Assembly (NCBI RefSeq): GCF_030450055.1
Contig: NZ_CP118480.1
Span: 496,001-560,000 of the forward strand
Reading direction: 5' to 3'
Source of the DNA: Gallaecimonas kandeliae
GTDB lineage: Bacteria > Pseudomonadota > Gammaproteobacteria > Enterobacterales > Gallaecimonadaceae
Length of the DNA stretch: 64,000 nucleotides
In this document: positions 53,182-61,330 of the stretch, in pieces
Position numbering within the stretch: position 1 is the stretch's first letter
How the letters are laid out: each line of letters begins with the position of its first letter
Position numbers and translations under genes: made by a program
The notes under the pieces: model-generated
What the model was told of the DNA's origin: nothing
The model's input: the letters and a program-made list of their open reading frames with translations, nothing else
Database searches by the model: none

Positions 53182-55755
53182 TCAGTGGCCGCTGGCCACC
53201 GCCAGGGGACGGCTGCCGCGGGGCCAGCCCGGCAGGCGGCTGCGCACTTCCACCTTGCCTTTGACGGCGACTCCCGCCCGGTAGGGCAGCCAGGGGCCGC
53301 CGTCCTGGCGGTATTGGATGGTCAGCCCTGGCCAGGGCAGGTTGGCGTGCAGCTGGCCACCTTCGATGACGGCGCCTGGGGGAGGCAGGCGGAACATCAC
53401 CTGGCTTCGGGCCAGCTCCGGCAGCGCCTTGTGGACCAGGGCGGCGGCAAAGCCCTGCCAATCGGCCAGCTGCTGCTGGCGGCGGGCGGCGTCGAAGTGG
53501 CCGCTGTGCTGGTCGTAGTGGCGGCCAGGCACATAGGGCAGTTCCCAGGGGGCTTTGTGCCAGGCCCGTTCGGCGAAGGCGAACAGGCGGGGGAAGAGCA
53601 TGTACTGGGCGCGGCTGTCGCTGCGCACCGTTTCGCTCCACAGCTGGGCCTGGAAGCCGGTGATCTGCTGGCCGTCCTTGAGGGGGCTGGCGTCGTCCGC
53701 CTGGTAAGGGTGGCCCATGCGGTCAGTCCAGAGTTCGGCCAGGGCCGGCAGGTTGTCGGGCATGAACTGGAACACCTGGAAGCTGTCGGTGGCGCGGGAG
53801 CCCCAGTAGTAGCCGGGCTCCTTGGGATCGGCCTGGTAGGGGAAGTCGAAGTAGAGCACGTCCGGCAGGGACAGCACCGTATCCCAGCCGCGGTTGGCGA
53901 AATCCTGGGCCTTGTTGTGGCCGCCCCAGTAGAGGGTGTCCCAGATGTTGGCCTGGATCCGGGGTGCCAGGGCCTGGCGTTTGACATGGCTGAGGCCGTC
54001 GCTCCAGGCCGCCGCCGTGATGCCCATGTCGTTGACCATGTGGGTGATCCGCTGCACGAAGTAGCCGGTCAGCTGCTCGGCGTCGGCCAGGCCTTCCTGC
54101 TTCATCAGCGCCTGGCAGCGGGGGGAGTTCTTCCAGGCCCCGGCCGTCTCGTCGGCGCCGATGTGGTAGCGGCGCAGCGGCACTCCCACGGCCTGGTGCA
54201 TGGCCTGGACTTCGGACAACACCTTCTGGATGAAGTTGTAGGTGCTGTCCAGGCAGGGGTTGAGGGTGTTGTCGTCGTAGTACTGCACCGAGCTGTAGAC
54301 CGTCTTGTCGTCGAAGTCGCTGAGCAGGTAGCGGTTGGCTTGTTCTGGTTTCTCGGCGCGCATCAGCTGGCGGTAGCGGGCCAGCATGGCCTTGATGGCG
54401 GCGCGGGAGTGGCCTGGCATGTCCAGGGAGGGGATCACCTCGATATGGCGGGCCTGGGCGTAGAGCAGGATCTGCTGGTAGTCGGCCACGCTCAGGTAGC
54501 CGTTGACCGGGGTGTTGCGGCTTGGGCCGCTGCCCAGCATGGGCAGCAGGCATTGCTGCTCCTTGGGGTCGAAGCAGCGGTAGGCGCCGAGGTCGGTCAG
54601 CTCCGGCAGGCCCGGGATCTGCAACCGCCAGCCTTCGTCGTCGGCCAGGTGCAGGTGCAGCTTGTTGAGCTTGAGGCTGGCCATGCTGTCCAGCAGCCCC
54701 AGGATCATGGCCTTGCTGTGGAAGTTGCGGGCGATGTCCAGGTGGACGCCGCGAAAGCCGTAGCGGGGGGCGTCCTCGAAATGGCCCTGGGGCACTGTCC
54801 TGGTGGCGGGGTCCAGCAACGAGGCAAGGCTTTCCAGGCCGTAGAAGTAACCGGCGCCGCTGCCGGCCGAAACCTTGACGCCCCCATCGTCGATGTCGAG
54901 CCGGTAGGCCTCTGCGTGCAGGGTGGCGGACGGGGCCAGTTGCACCGGCATCCCGGCCGGGTCGTCCTTCACCCCCAGCTTGGCCAGCCGCGCCAGGGCC
55001 GCTTCCACCGCCGGCGTCGCCACCAGGCGGATGCCGCCGGCCAGGCTCAGGCGCTGGCCATTGGGCTGGCTGGAGGCCATGGCCGGGATGATGCGCTCAC
55101 CGGCCTTGGCCGGAGCTGCCGCCAGGGTTTGGTTCTGGTGGTAAAGCCAGGCCGCCGTGGCCTGGGGGATCTGATCTTCCGGGTTGCGGCGCTGCTGGGC
55201 CGGCATTGTGAAAGGGGCTGCATGGGGCAGATAGTGCAGGCCGCTGTCGGGGTCGATGCGCTCCTCGGTGGAGGTCACTGTCCGCGGCGCCAAGCCGGGA
55301 GCCGCCAGGAAATAGTTGGGCATCACGTCGGATTCGGACACCGACCAGAAGGCGGCCTTGAACGGGATGCGATAGCGCTGGTGGGCCTTGAAGCCCTTGA
55401 AGGCGGCCGTCGGCACCAGGCGGTGCAGGTCGCCGTTGAGGTGCTGGATGTCGAAGAGCGCGCTGCCGTCTGACTCGATGGGCACAGTGCTGGAGAAGTA
55501 AAGCCGCCAGCCGCTGGCCGGCAGATCCACCGGCAGCTCAAGGCTCAGGCTGGCGTCGAAGCAGTGGCCGTTGCCCTCCTTGGGATCGCAGCCCCGGGCC
55601 TGGAGGTTGTCCTCGACCCGGTATTGCACTTGGAGTTGGCGGGCCAGGCTATCCAGTTCCTGCTGGACCAGGGGCTGGGCCAGGGCCGGTGCGCAAAGCG
55701 CCAGGGCGGCGAACCACAGGCGGCAGAGCCGGGGCAGGTGCTGACCAATCCTCAT
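53182..55755 (-). CDS. Secreted beta-N-acetylhexosaminidase (GH20, chitobiase type)
   Basis: 857 residues. Signal peptide (1-26, no lipobox), carbohydrate-binding CHB_HEX domain (about 30-200), GH20b domain (about 230-320), catalytic barrel (about 325-760) with the acid pair Asp535-Glu536 in HIGADETAGAW, then a C-terminal immunoglobulin-like domain. Close in plan to Serratia chitobiase, it releases GlcNAc from chitobiose and chito-oligosaccharides in the periplasm or outside. An operator of the NagR type lies 50 bp upstream, matching the nag operon. Confidence 0.94.
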   Translation of the reverse strand: MRIGQHLPRLCRLWFAALALCAPALAQPLVQQELDSLARQLQVQYRVEDNLQARGCDPKEGNGHCFDASLSLELPVDLPASGWRLYFSSTVPIESDGSALFDIQHLNGDLHRLVPTAAFKGFKAHQRYRIPFKAAFWSVSESDVMPNYFLAAPGLAPRTVTSTEERIDPDSGLHYLPHAAPFTMPAQQRRNPEDQIPQATAAWLYHQNQTLAAAPAKAGERIIPAMASSQPNGQRLSLAGGIRLVATPAVEAALARLAKLGVKDDPAGMPVQLAPSATLHAEAYRLDIDDGGVKVSAGSGAGYFYGLESLASLLDPATRTVPQGHFEDAPRYGFRGVHLDIARNFHSKAMILGLLDSMASLKLNKLHLHLADDEGWRLQIPGLPELTDLGAYRCFDPKEQQCLLPMLGSGPSRNTPVNGYLSVADYQQILLYAQARHIEVIPSLDMPGHSRAAIKAMLARYRQLMRAEKPEQANRYLLSDFDDKTVYSSVQYYDDNTLNPCLDSTYNFIQKVLSEVQAMHQAVGVPLRRYHIGADETAGAWKNSPRCQALMKQEGLADAEQLTGYFVQRITHMVNDMGITAAAWSDGLSHVKRQALAPRIQANIWDTLYWGGHNKAQDFANRGWDTVLSLPDVLYFDFPYQADPKEPGYYWGSRATDSFQVFQFMPDNLPALAELWTDRMGHPYQADDASPLKDGQQITGFQAQLWSETVRSDSRAQYMLFPRLFAFAERAWHKAPWELPYVPGRHYDQHSGHFDAARRQQQLADWQGFAAALVHKALPELARSQVMFRLPPPGAVIEGGQLHANLPWPGLTIQYRQDGGPWLPYRAGVAVKGKVEVRSRLPGWPRGSRPLAVASGH

Positions 55756-55805
55756 GCGATACCTCTATCCTCAAGGGCCCTCTTGGGCGCGCTTCTATCA
55801 GTAGC

Positions 55806-55823
55806 AGTGACAGCGTTGTCATT
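55806..55823. promoter_or_regulatory. NagR-like operator between hexosaminidase and sulfotransferase genes
   Basis: AGTGACAGCGTTGTCATT shares its core TGACAGCGTTGTCA exactly with the site in front of nagK. On the minus strand ATGACA lies 17 bp from GATAGA, a possible promoter of the hexosaminidase. The divergent TPR-sulfotransferase starts 80 bp away on the other side, so both could be controlled. Confidence 0.75.
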
Positions 55824-55902
55824 TCATGCTAACAAAGCTTTTACCTGATGAAAATCTTTTGTAGGGTCAGGAAGTTCCCTGCAGCCCCGTCAAGGAGCCC
55901 CC

Positions 55903-57429
55903 TTGGTCATCACCTTTTCCCTGCCTCCTGATCCCCAGCCGCTGAGCCTGGGCCTGCACCAGGCCCTGCGGCTGCTGAGCGGCCTGATGCAGGGCGGCAA
56001 GCCCCTGCAGGCCCAGGCCTTGGCCCAGGCCCTGGCCGAGCAGGCCCCCGACGAGCCCAGCGTCCAGGTGTCGCTGCTTAGGCAGCTGCTGCTGGGCAGC
56101 GATTTTGCCGGCCTGGAGCGCCAGGCCAGGAGGGCGCTGGCCCTCTTCCCGCACTTGATGCCCGCCTGCCTCGGCCTCTGCCTGGCCCTGCGTTACCGCC
56201 ACGCCCATCTCGAGGCCTGCGAGCTGCTGGAGAATTGGCTTGAGGACGGCGGCTTTGGCGAGGCCGAAAAGCTGGCCCTGCGCCACCAACTGGGAGTGCT
56301 GCAAAAGGAGCTTGGCCTGCTGGCCGAGGCCAAGGCCAACTTCGACCTCTGCCTGGCGGCGCGGCCCGAGATGACCGAGGCCTACTGGAGCAAGGCCGAC
56401 CTCGGCGTGCCGGAGGAGAGGGAGCTGGCGGCCATGGCCGAGCTGTACCAGAGCCGCCCCTGGCCGCCCCAGGCCGAGGCCCAGCTCTGCTACGCCCTCG
56501 GCCAAGGCTGGGAGCGCCTCGGGCAGGCGGAGCCGGCCTTTTCCTGGTACCAGAAGGGGGCCAGGGCCAGGCGCCAGGTGCAGCCCTATGACGGCGAGGC
56601 GGCCAGGGCTGAGCTGGCAAAGATCCAGGCGGCCTTTCCTTTGGGGCAGGCTTTGTCCCAGGCCGAGGCGGGGCAGGGGCCTATGCCCATCTTCATCTGC
56701 GGCCTGCCGCGCAGCGGTACTTCGTTGCTGGAACAGTTGCTTTCGGCCCTGCCGGAGGTGAGCGCCCTGGGGGAAACGGTGGAAATGGCCCAGGCCAGCC
56801 AGCAGCTGTTGTTGGCCAAAGGCCTGGCGCAGCCCTTTCCCGACTGGGTGGCGGCATTGGACAAGGCCGACTGGCAGGCCCTGGGGGACGCTTATCTGCA
56901 GCGCATAGGGCCGCGCTGCGAGGGGGGCTGGGCCACCGACAAGATGCCGATGAATTTCAAGGCCATAGGCCTTATCAAGCAGGCCCTGCCCCAGGCCAGG
57001 ATCTTGCACTGCAGGCGCGCCCCCATGGACAACCTCTGGGGCTGCTACAAGCAGCTGTTCGCCGACGGCGCCGCCTTCAGCTACGGCCTTGAGGATCTGG
57101 CCGACTATTACCTGGCCTATGAACAGCTGATGGCCCACTGGCACCGGCTGCTGCCGGGGCAAATTCTGGACGTGCAGTACGAGACCCTGGTGCGTGAACC
57201 CCACCAGACCCTGGTCGGCATCTTGCGCTTCGTCGGCCTCGGGCCCAGCGAGGAGCGCATCGGCCAGTGCCTCGACTTCCACCACGGCGGCGGCGCCGTG
57301 CCGACCTTGAGCGCCAGCCAGCTGCGCCAGGGGCTGTCGGCAGGGGGCATAGGCCGCTGGCGGCGTTTTGCCCCCCAGCTCGCGCCCTTGCGGGCCCGCC
57401 TGGAAGCGGGCGGTATTGCGGTCGATTAA
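55903..57429 (+). CDS. TPR-repeat sulfotransferase family protein
   Basis: 508 residues. TPR-like helical pairs fill the first half (about 15-225; a clear unit is YALGQGWERLGQAEPAFSWYQKGA). The C-terminal sulfotransferase domain has the PAPS-binding loop GLPRSGTSLLEQLL (about 265-278) and the 3'-phosphate region RRAPMDNLWGCYKQLF. No signal peptide. The start is TTG with AAGGAG 5 bp before. Acceptor unknown. Such proteins are often beside TonB receptors in Alteromonadales and Caulobacter. Its TAA stop overlaps that of the convergent halogenase gene. Confidence 0.85.
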   Translation: MVITFSLPPDPQPLSLGLHQALRLLSGLMQGGKPLQAQALAQALAEQAPDEPSVQVSLLRQLLLGSDFAGLERQARRALALFPHLMPACLGLCLALRYRHAHLEACELLENWLEDGGFGEAEKLALRHQLGVLQKELGLLAEAKANFDLCLAARPEMTEAYWSKADLGVPEERELAAMAELYQSRPWPPQAEAQLCYALGQGWERLGQAEPAFSWYQKGARARRQVQPYDGEAARAELAKIQAAFPLGQALSQAEAGQGPMPIFICGLPRSGTSLLEQLLSALPEVSALGETVEMAQASQQLLLAKGLAQPFPDWVAALDKADWQALGDAYLQRIGPRCEGGWATDKMPMNFKAIGLIKQALPQARILHCRRAPMDNLWGCYKQLFADGAAFSYGLEDLADYYLAYEQLMAHWHRLLPGQILDVQYETLVREPHQTLVGILRFVGLGPSEERIGQCLDFHHGGGAVPTLSASQLRQGLSAGGIGRWRRFAPQLAPLRARLEAGGIAVD

Positions 57430-58934
57430 CCCAGGTTGCCCAGCAGCTCCAGGTAATGGCGATGGTCCAGGGCCTGGTGGCGGGCCTGTTCGTATTGCCG
57501 GGCCAGGCGCCGGAACAGGGCCTGGGCCTGCTGCTCATCGAGGTTCAACCCCAGCTCGGGATAGTGCTGCATGCCGTAGAGCACGTAGCGGTAGTTCTCG
57601 TCGGTGAAGGTGGTGCTGTAGCCGCCGGCGAGATCCAGGTATTCGCAGACCTTGTGCTTCCAGGCGTCCAGCTGAGTGGCCAGGGCCGGGCAGTGGCGCA
57701 CCGACTCCCTGGCCCGGCGCCAGAAGGGGGTGTCGTCCCTGTCGGTCAGGCAGTAGTGCAGCACGATGAACTGTTTGAGATCCTCGTAGATCCCCAGCAT
57801 CAGGCGGTTGTAGGAGTCCCGCACCGGCTGGTCCAGCGTCTTGGCCGAGAGGTGGGTGGCCAGCAGCCGGGCGCCCATGTTGATGACGTGCAGCCCCGTT
57901 GACTCCAGGGGCTCGATAAAACCCCCGGCCAGGCCCATGGCGATGCAGTTGCCCACCCAGAACCGCTGGCGGCAGCCGACTTTCATGTCCAGGTGCACGG
58001 CCTTGAGCACCTCGGCCTGGGGGCCCAGGTAGTCGCGCAGTGCCTGCTCCGCTTCTTCCCGGGTCAGGGCGTTGCCGTCGTAGACGTAGCCGGTGCCCTG
58101 GCGGTTGACCAGATCGATTTCCCAGACCCAGCCGTGGTCCAGGGCCGTGGCCTGGGTGTAGGGCTTGGGTTTGACGTCCCCTTCATAGGCTTTCTGGATG
58201 GCGACGGCGCGGTTCACCGGTAGCGCCTCGGCGAAGGAGCGCCAGTTGCCGGGGCTGAGCTTTTCCATCAGCAGGCCGCGAAAGCCGGTGCAGTCGATGA
58301 AGATGTCCCCGCCGACGCGGCCCTTGTCGGTCTGCACCGCCACTATGTTGCCGTCCACCACGTCGACGTCAGAGACGGTGGCCTCGATATGCTCGACCCC
58401 GGCCTCCACCGCCTTGCGGCGCAGGAAGCGGGCCATCAGGGTGGCGTCCAGGTGGTAGCCGTAGGGCACCAGGCCCTGGTAGGGGGCGGAATTCTTACCC
58501 TTGGCGCAGCGGCCTTCGGCCACCAGGTGGCTGCTGGTGCAGACCGCCTCGTCGTAACGGCCAGGGGGCCTGTCCTGCATCGCCAGCCAGGTGGAGGAAA
58601 TGTCGATGTTGGCGCCGGAGAGGTTGGCCTCGAAGGGGTGGAAGTACTGGTGCATCTGGCCGGCCACCGGCTTCATCCAGTTGCGGAACAGGATGCCGGA
58701 TTTGAGGGTGCCGTTGGCTTCTTTGAGCAGTTCGTTCTCGTCCAGGCCCATGGCGGCGAAGAAATAGCGGATGCTGTGCACCGTCGACTCGCCGACGCCG
58801 ATGATGCCGATGTCGGGGCTCTCCACCACCCGTATTTGGCGGCTGCCCGGCTGCTGGTTGAAGTAGCGGTTGAGGTAGATGGCGGTCATCCAACCGGCGG
58901 CGCCGCCGCCGACTAGGGTGATGCTGGGGGCCAT
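57426..58934 (-). CDS. Flavin-dependent tryptophan halogenase homologue 1
   Basis: 502 residues of the Trp_halogenase family. FAD loop GGGAAGW (9-15), GVGES, catalytic-type Lys78 (GTLKSG), the W-x-W-x-I motif at 269-273 (WVWEI, then Asp where Pro is usual), and the acid/Ser pair Glu344-Ser345 in EPLEST. By comparison with PrnA (Lys79, Glu346, Ser347) the halogenation residues are kept. It would use FADH2, O2 and halide, with an unknown substrate. Last gene of the sapC-halogenase operon; it ends within 4 bp of the sulfotransferase end (TTAA shared). Confidence 0.88.
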   Translation of the reverse strand: MAPSITLVGGGAAGWMTAIYLNRYFNQQPGSRQIRVVESPDIGIIGVGESTVHSIRYFFAAMGLDENELLKEANGTLKSGILFRNWMKPVAGQMHQYFHPFEANLSGANIDISSTWLAMQDRPPGRYDEAVCTSSHLVAEGRCAKGKNSAPYQGLVPYGYHLDATLMARFLRRKAVEAGVEHIEATVSDVDVVDGNIVAVQTDKGRVGGDIFIDCTGFRGLLMEKLSPGNWRSFAEALPVNRAVAIQKAYEGDVKPKPYTQATALDHGWVWEIDLVNRQGTGYVYDGNALTREEAEQALRDYLGPQAEVLKAVHLDMKVGCRQRFWVGNCIAMGLAGGFIEPLESTGLHVINMGARLLATHLSAKTLDQPVRDSYNRLMLGIYEDLKQFIVLHYCLTDRDDTPFWRRARESVRHCPALATQLDAWKHKVCEYLDLAGGYSTTFTDENYRYVLYGMQHYPELGLNLDEQQAQALFRRLARQYEQARHQALDHRHYLELLGNLG

Positions 58935-58949
58935 GGGGCTGTCCTTCTA

Positions 58950-60497
58950 TCAGATCTTTTGCAGGCCATGTTGGCGGATACGGTCCAGTAGCTGGCGGTG
59001 GGGCAGCAGCTGGCTGCCGGCCTGCTGCAACCGTGCCGAGAGCCTTGCCTGGGTGTGGCGGGCGCCGGCTGGGTCCGCCAGCAAGTCGGGGCGGCCGGCC
59101 AGATCGGTGGGGTAGTGCATGCCGTACAGCACGTAGAGGTAGTTCTCCAGGCCGAAGACGGCGGAAATGTCGGTGAAGTCGTAGTGGCTGGGCAACTGGT
59201 GGCGCCAGTAGGCCAGGTTGTCCGCCAGGCTGTCGGGGATGGTGGCGGCGCTGCGGTTGTCCAGCCAGAAGGCGCTGTCGTCACGCTTCGACAGGCAGTA
59301 GTGCAGCTTGACGAAGTCGATGACCCTTTCCCAGGCGTAGCCGACCCTTTGGTTGAAGCGGCGGGCCGCGGCCGGGATCTGGGCCTGGCTGGCGGGGAAC
59401 TGGTCGGCCAGCATCCGGGCCGTGATGTCGAACATCAGCAGGCCCGTGGCTTCCAGGGGCTCCACGAAGCCCTGGGACAGCCCTATGGCGACGCAGTTTT
59501 TCTCCCAGAATCTCTCCCGGTAACCCACCTGCATGGGGATGCGCCTCAGGACCAGGTCGTCGCCCCCTGGGCCCATATATTGGCGCAGCACCGCCTCGGC
59601 CTGCTCATGGCTGCTGTGGGCCGAGGAGTAGACGTAGCCCAGGCCGCGCCGGCCGGTCAGGCCTATGTCCCAGATCCAGCCCGCTTCCTTGGCGGTGGCC
59701 AGGGTGGCGCAGGGGATGGGCTGGGCCGGATCCTGGTAGGGCAGTTGTACCGCCAGGGCCTGGTCGCAGAGCAGGAACTGGCGCTGGTCCTTCAAGGGCA
59801 CCTTCAGCCCCTGGCCCAGCAGCAGGGCGCCGAAGCCGCTGGCGTCCACGAAGAGATCCGCCTCCAGGGCGCCGGCGCTGTCGGTATGGAGGCAGCGGAT
59901 GCTGCCGTCGGGGTGGTAGCCGATGTCCAGCACCTTGGCGCGGATGTACTCCACCCCCAGTTTGCCGGTGCCGTGGCGGGCCAGCAGGGCACCGAACTTG
60001 GCGGCGTCCAGGTGGTAGGCGTATTGGCAGACCCCCTGGTATTCGGCCTGGGTGGCCAGCTTGGGCCCCAGGCCCGCTTCGATAAGCCGGCCCTGGATGG
60101 CGACGGCGTCGGCATAGCTGCCTTGGGGATCGGCCAGCCAGAAGGGGGTGGGATCGCCGCCGAGGATCTCCGGGTAGTCGAAGAGGTGGTGGTAGCTGTT
60201 GCTGCCGTGGCGGGCCGGGTCCTGCTCCCAGTCGATGAACTGGATGCTCTGCTTGAAGGTGGCGTCGCACTGGCGGATCAGCTCGGTTTCGCTGATCCCC
60301 AGGTAGGCCAGGCTGTTGCGGATGGCCGGTACAGTGCCTTCCCCCACCCCTATGGTGGGGATGTCGGGGGCTTCCACCAGGCAAACCCTGACGCCCTGCG
60401 GCAGCCGGCTTTGCAGCCGCTTGGCCAGGTGGTTGGCGGCCAGCCAGCCGGCGGTGCCGCCTCCCACCACCAGTACCTTGCGCAGTCCCTGGCCCAT
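58950..60497 (-). CDS. Flavin-dependent tryptophan halogenase homologue 2
   Basis: 515 residues from the ATG at 60497, 5 bp after the sapC stop. FAD loop VGGGTAGW (11-18), GVGEG, Lys82 (TFKQS), W-x-W-x-I at 274-278 (WIWDI, then Gly) and Glu349 followed by Ala350 in EPLEAT instead of Ser. Diverged from homologue 1 over most of the length, so they are not recent duplicates. The missing Ser near the presumed site suggests altered or lost halogenation. Between sapC and homologue 1 in one operon. An open frame upstream of 60497 overlaps sapC and is not coding. Confidence 0.86.
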   Translation of the reverse strand: MGQGLRKVLVVGGGTAGWLAANHLAKRLQSRLPQGVRVCLVEAPDIPTIGVGEGTVPAIRNSLAYLGISETELIRQCDATFKQSIQFIDWEQDPARHGSNSYHHLFDYPEILGGDPTPFWLADPQGSYADAVAIQGRLIEAGLGPKLATQAEYQGVCQYAYHLDAAKFGALLARHGTGKLGVEYIRAKVLDIGYHPDGSIRCLHTDSAGALEADLFVDASGFGALLLGQGLKVPLKDQRQFLLCDQALAVQLPYQDPAQPIPCATLATAKEAGWIWDIGLTGRRGLGYVYSSAHSSHEQAEAVLRQYMGPGGDDLVLRRIPMQVGYRERFWEKNCVAIGLSQGFVEPLEATGLLMFDITARMLADQFPASQAQIPAAARRFNQRVGYAWERVIDFVKLHYCLSKRDDSAFWLDNRSAATIPDSLADNLAYWRHQLPSHYDFTDISAVFGLENYLYVLYGMHYPTDLAGRPDLLADPAGARHTQARLSARLQQAGSQLLPHRQLLDRIRQHGLQKI

Positions 60498-60502
60498 GTC
60501 GA

Positions 60503-61231
60503 TCAGCCCTGCTGCAGCGCCTGGTATTTGCGACTCAGGCGGTGGATCTGATTCATGGAGCAGAGATGGGCGTAGATGGGCGCCAGCAGGCCGCGGGAGC
60601 GGAACCACTCGAAGTCTTCGGCGCTAAGGGCGTTGAGGCGGGCCTCGTCGACGACGTAGATGCCGTTCACCATCACGTTCTCACCGCTTTCTAAGCGGAG
60701 CGTCAGTTCGCGGCCGATCAGCAGATCCTTGTCGGCCAGGGCCTTGATGAAGAGCTCCGTCATGTCGCTGTCGTTGACGTACTGCATCAGGGCCTGGACG
60801 CGGTCCTGCAGGTAGGGGCTCTGTTCGCCGTTTTCGTCGAACAGGGCTTCACCCTGGTGGGCGCTGACCAGTTCGCTGTTCTCGTCGATGCAGATGAGGG
60901 CGTTTTCCCTTTCTTCGTCCTGGAAGCTGACGGCGAAGGGCGGGTTGCGCAGGGCCAGGGGCACGAAGGGGGAGTCGAAATCCTCGCCCTGGCAGTAGAG
61001 GTTCTCACCGGCGCGCAGCCCCATCATGGCCACGGCGTTGAGCTGGCCGCTCTGACCGTGCTTGACGAAGATCACCGGGAATTCGCAGGCGGCGCCGACA
61101 AACTCACGCAGCACCAGGGGCACCAGGTGGTCGCCGGCGAAGCTCTGGAAGCGGGGCTGGCTGTCGACCTTGAGGTAGCCGTGGCTGTTGCTGTTGAGGG
61201 GAACGAAATTGACTTGGGGACTGTTAGACAT
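60503..61231 (-). CDS. SapC family protein
   Basis: 242 residues, SapC family (PF07277-type) with FVPLNSNSHGYLKV at the start and ENALICIDENSE in the middle. Despite the name, taken from a Campylobacter S-layer gene, the role in these bacteria is unknown; homologues are constantly found with TonB receptors, halogenases and cupins in sugar loci. No signal peptide, so cytosolic. First gene of the sapC-halogenase operon, 99 bp downstream of the TonB receptor with a terminator between. Confidence 0.86.
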   Translation of the reverse strand: MSNSPQVNFVPLNSNSHGYLKVDSQPRFQSFAGDHLVPLVLREFVGAACEFPVIFVKHGQSGQLNAVAMMGLRAGENLYCQGEDFDSPFVPLALRNPPFAVSFQDEERENALICIDENSELVSAHQGEALFDENGEQSPYLQDRVQALMQYVNDSDMTELFIKALADKDLLIGRELTLRLESGENVMVNGIYVVDEARLNALSAEDFEWFRSRGLLAPIYAHLCSMNQIHRLSRKYQALQQG

Positions 61232-61242
61232 TTGTTACTCCG

Positions 61243-61262
61243 GCTTGGGTGTTTGCCCAAGC
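61243..61262. repeat. Small hairpin in the sapC leader
   Basis: GCTTGGG-TGTTTG-CCCAAGC, 7-bp perfect stem, 12 bp upstream of the sapC start codon on the minus strand. Confidence 0.4.
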
Positions 61263-61290
61263 ATGCCTTAACTGGACCGGCCTTGGATAT

Positions 61291-61314
61291 GAAAAAGGGG
61301 CCCGGGCCCCTTTT
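61291..61314 (-). terminator. Terminator of the TonB receptor gene
   Basis: AAAAGGGGCCCGGGCCCCTTTTT is a perfect palindrome with flanking A and T runs; active on both strands in principle. Partial read-through could link sapC to the receptor. Confidence 0.8.
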
Positions 61315-61330
61315 CCAATTTGGCGCAGGA

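Noticed and set aside
53173-53197. Terminator at the end of the hexosaminidase gene (GGCCAGC/GCTGGCC)
   Set aside because: The loop is long, the stem overlaps the stop codon and the T-run is about 15 bp further down, so it does not meet the usual form.
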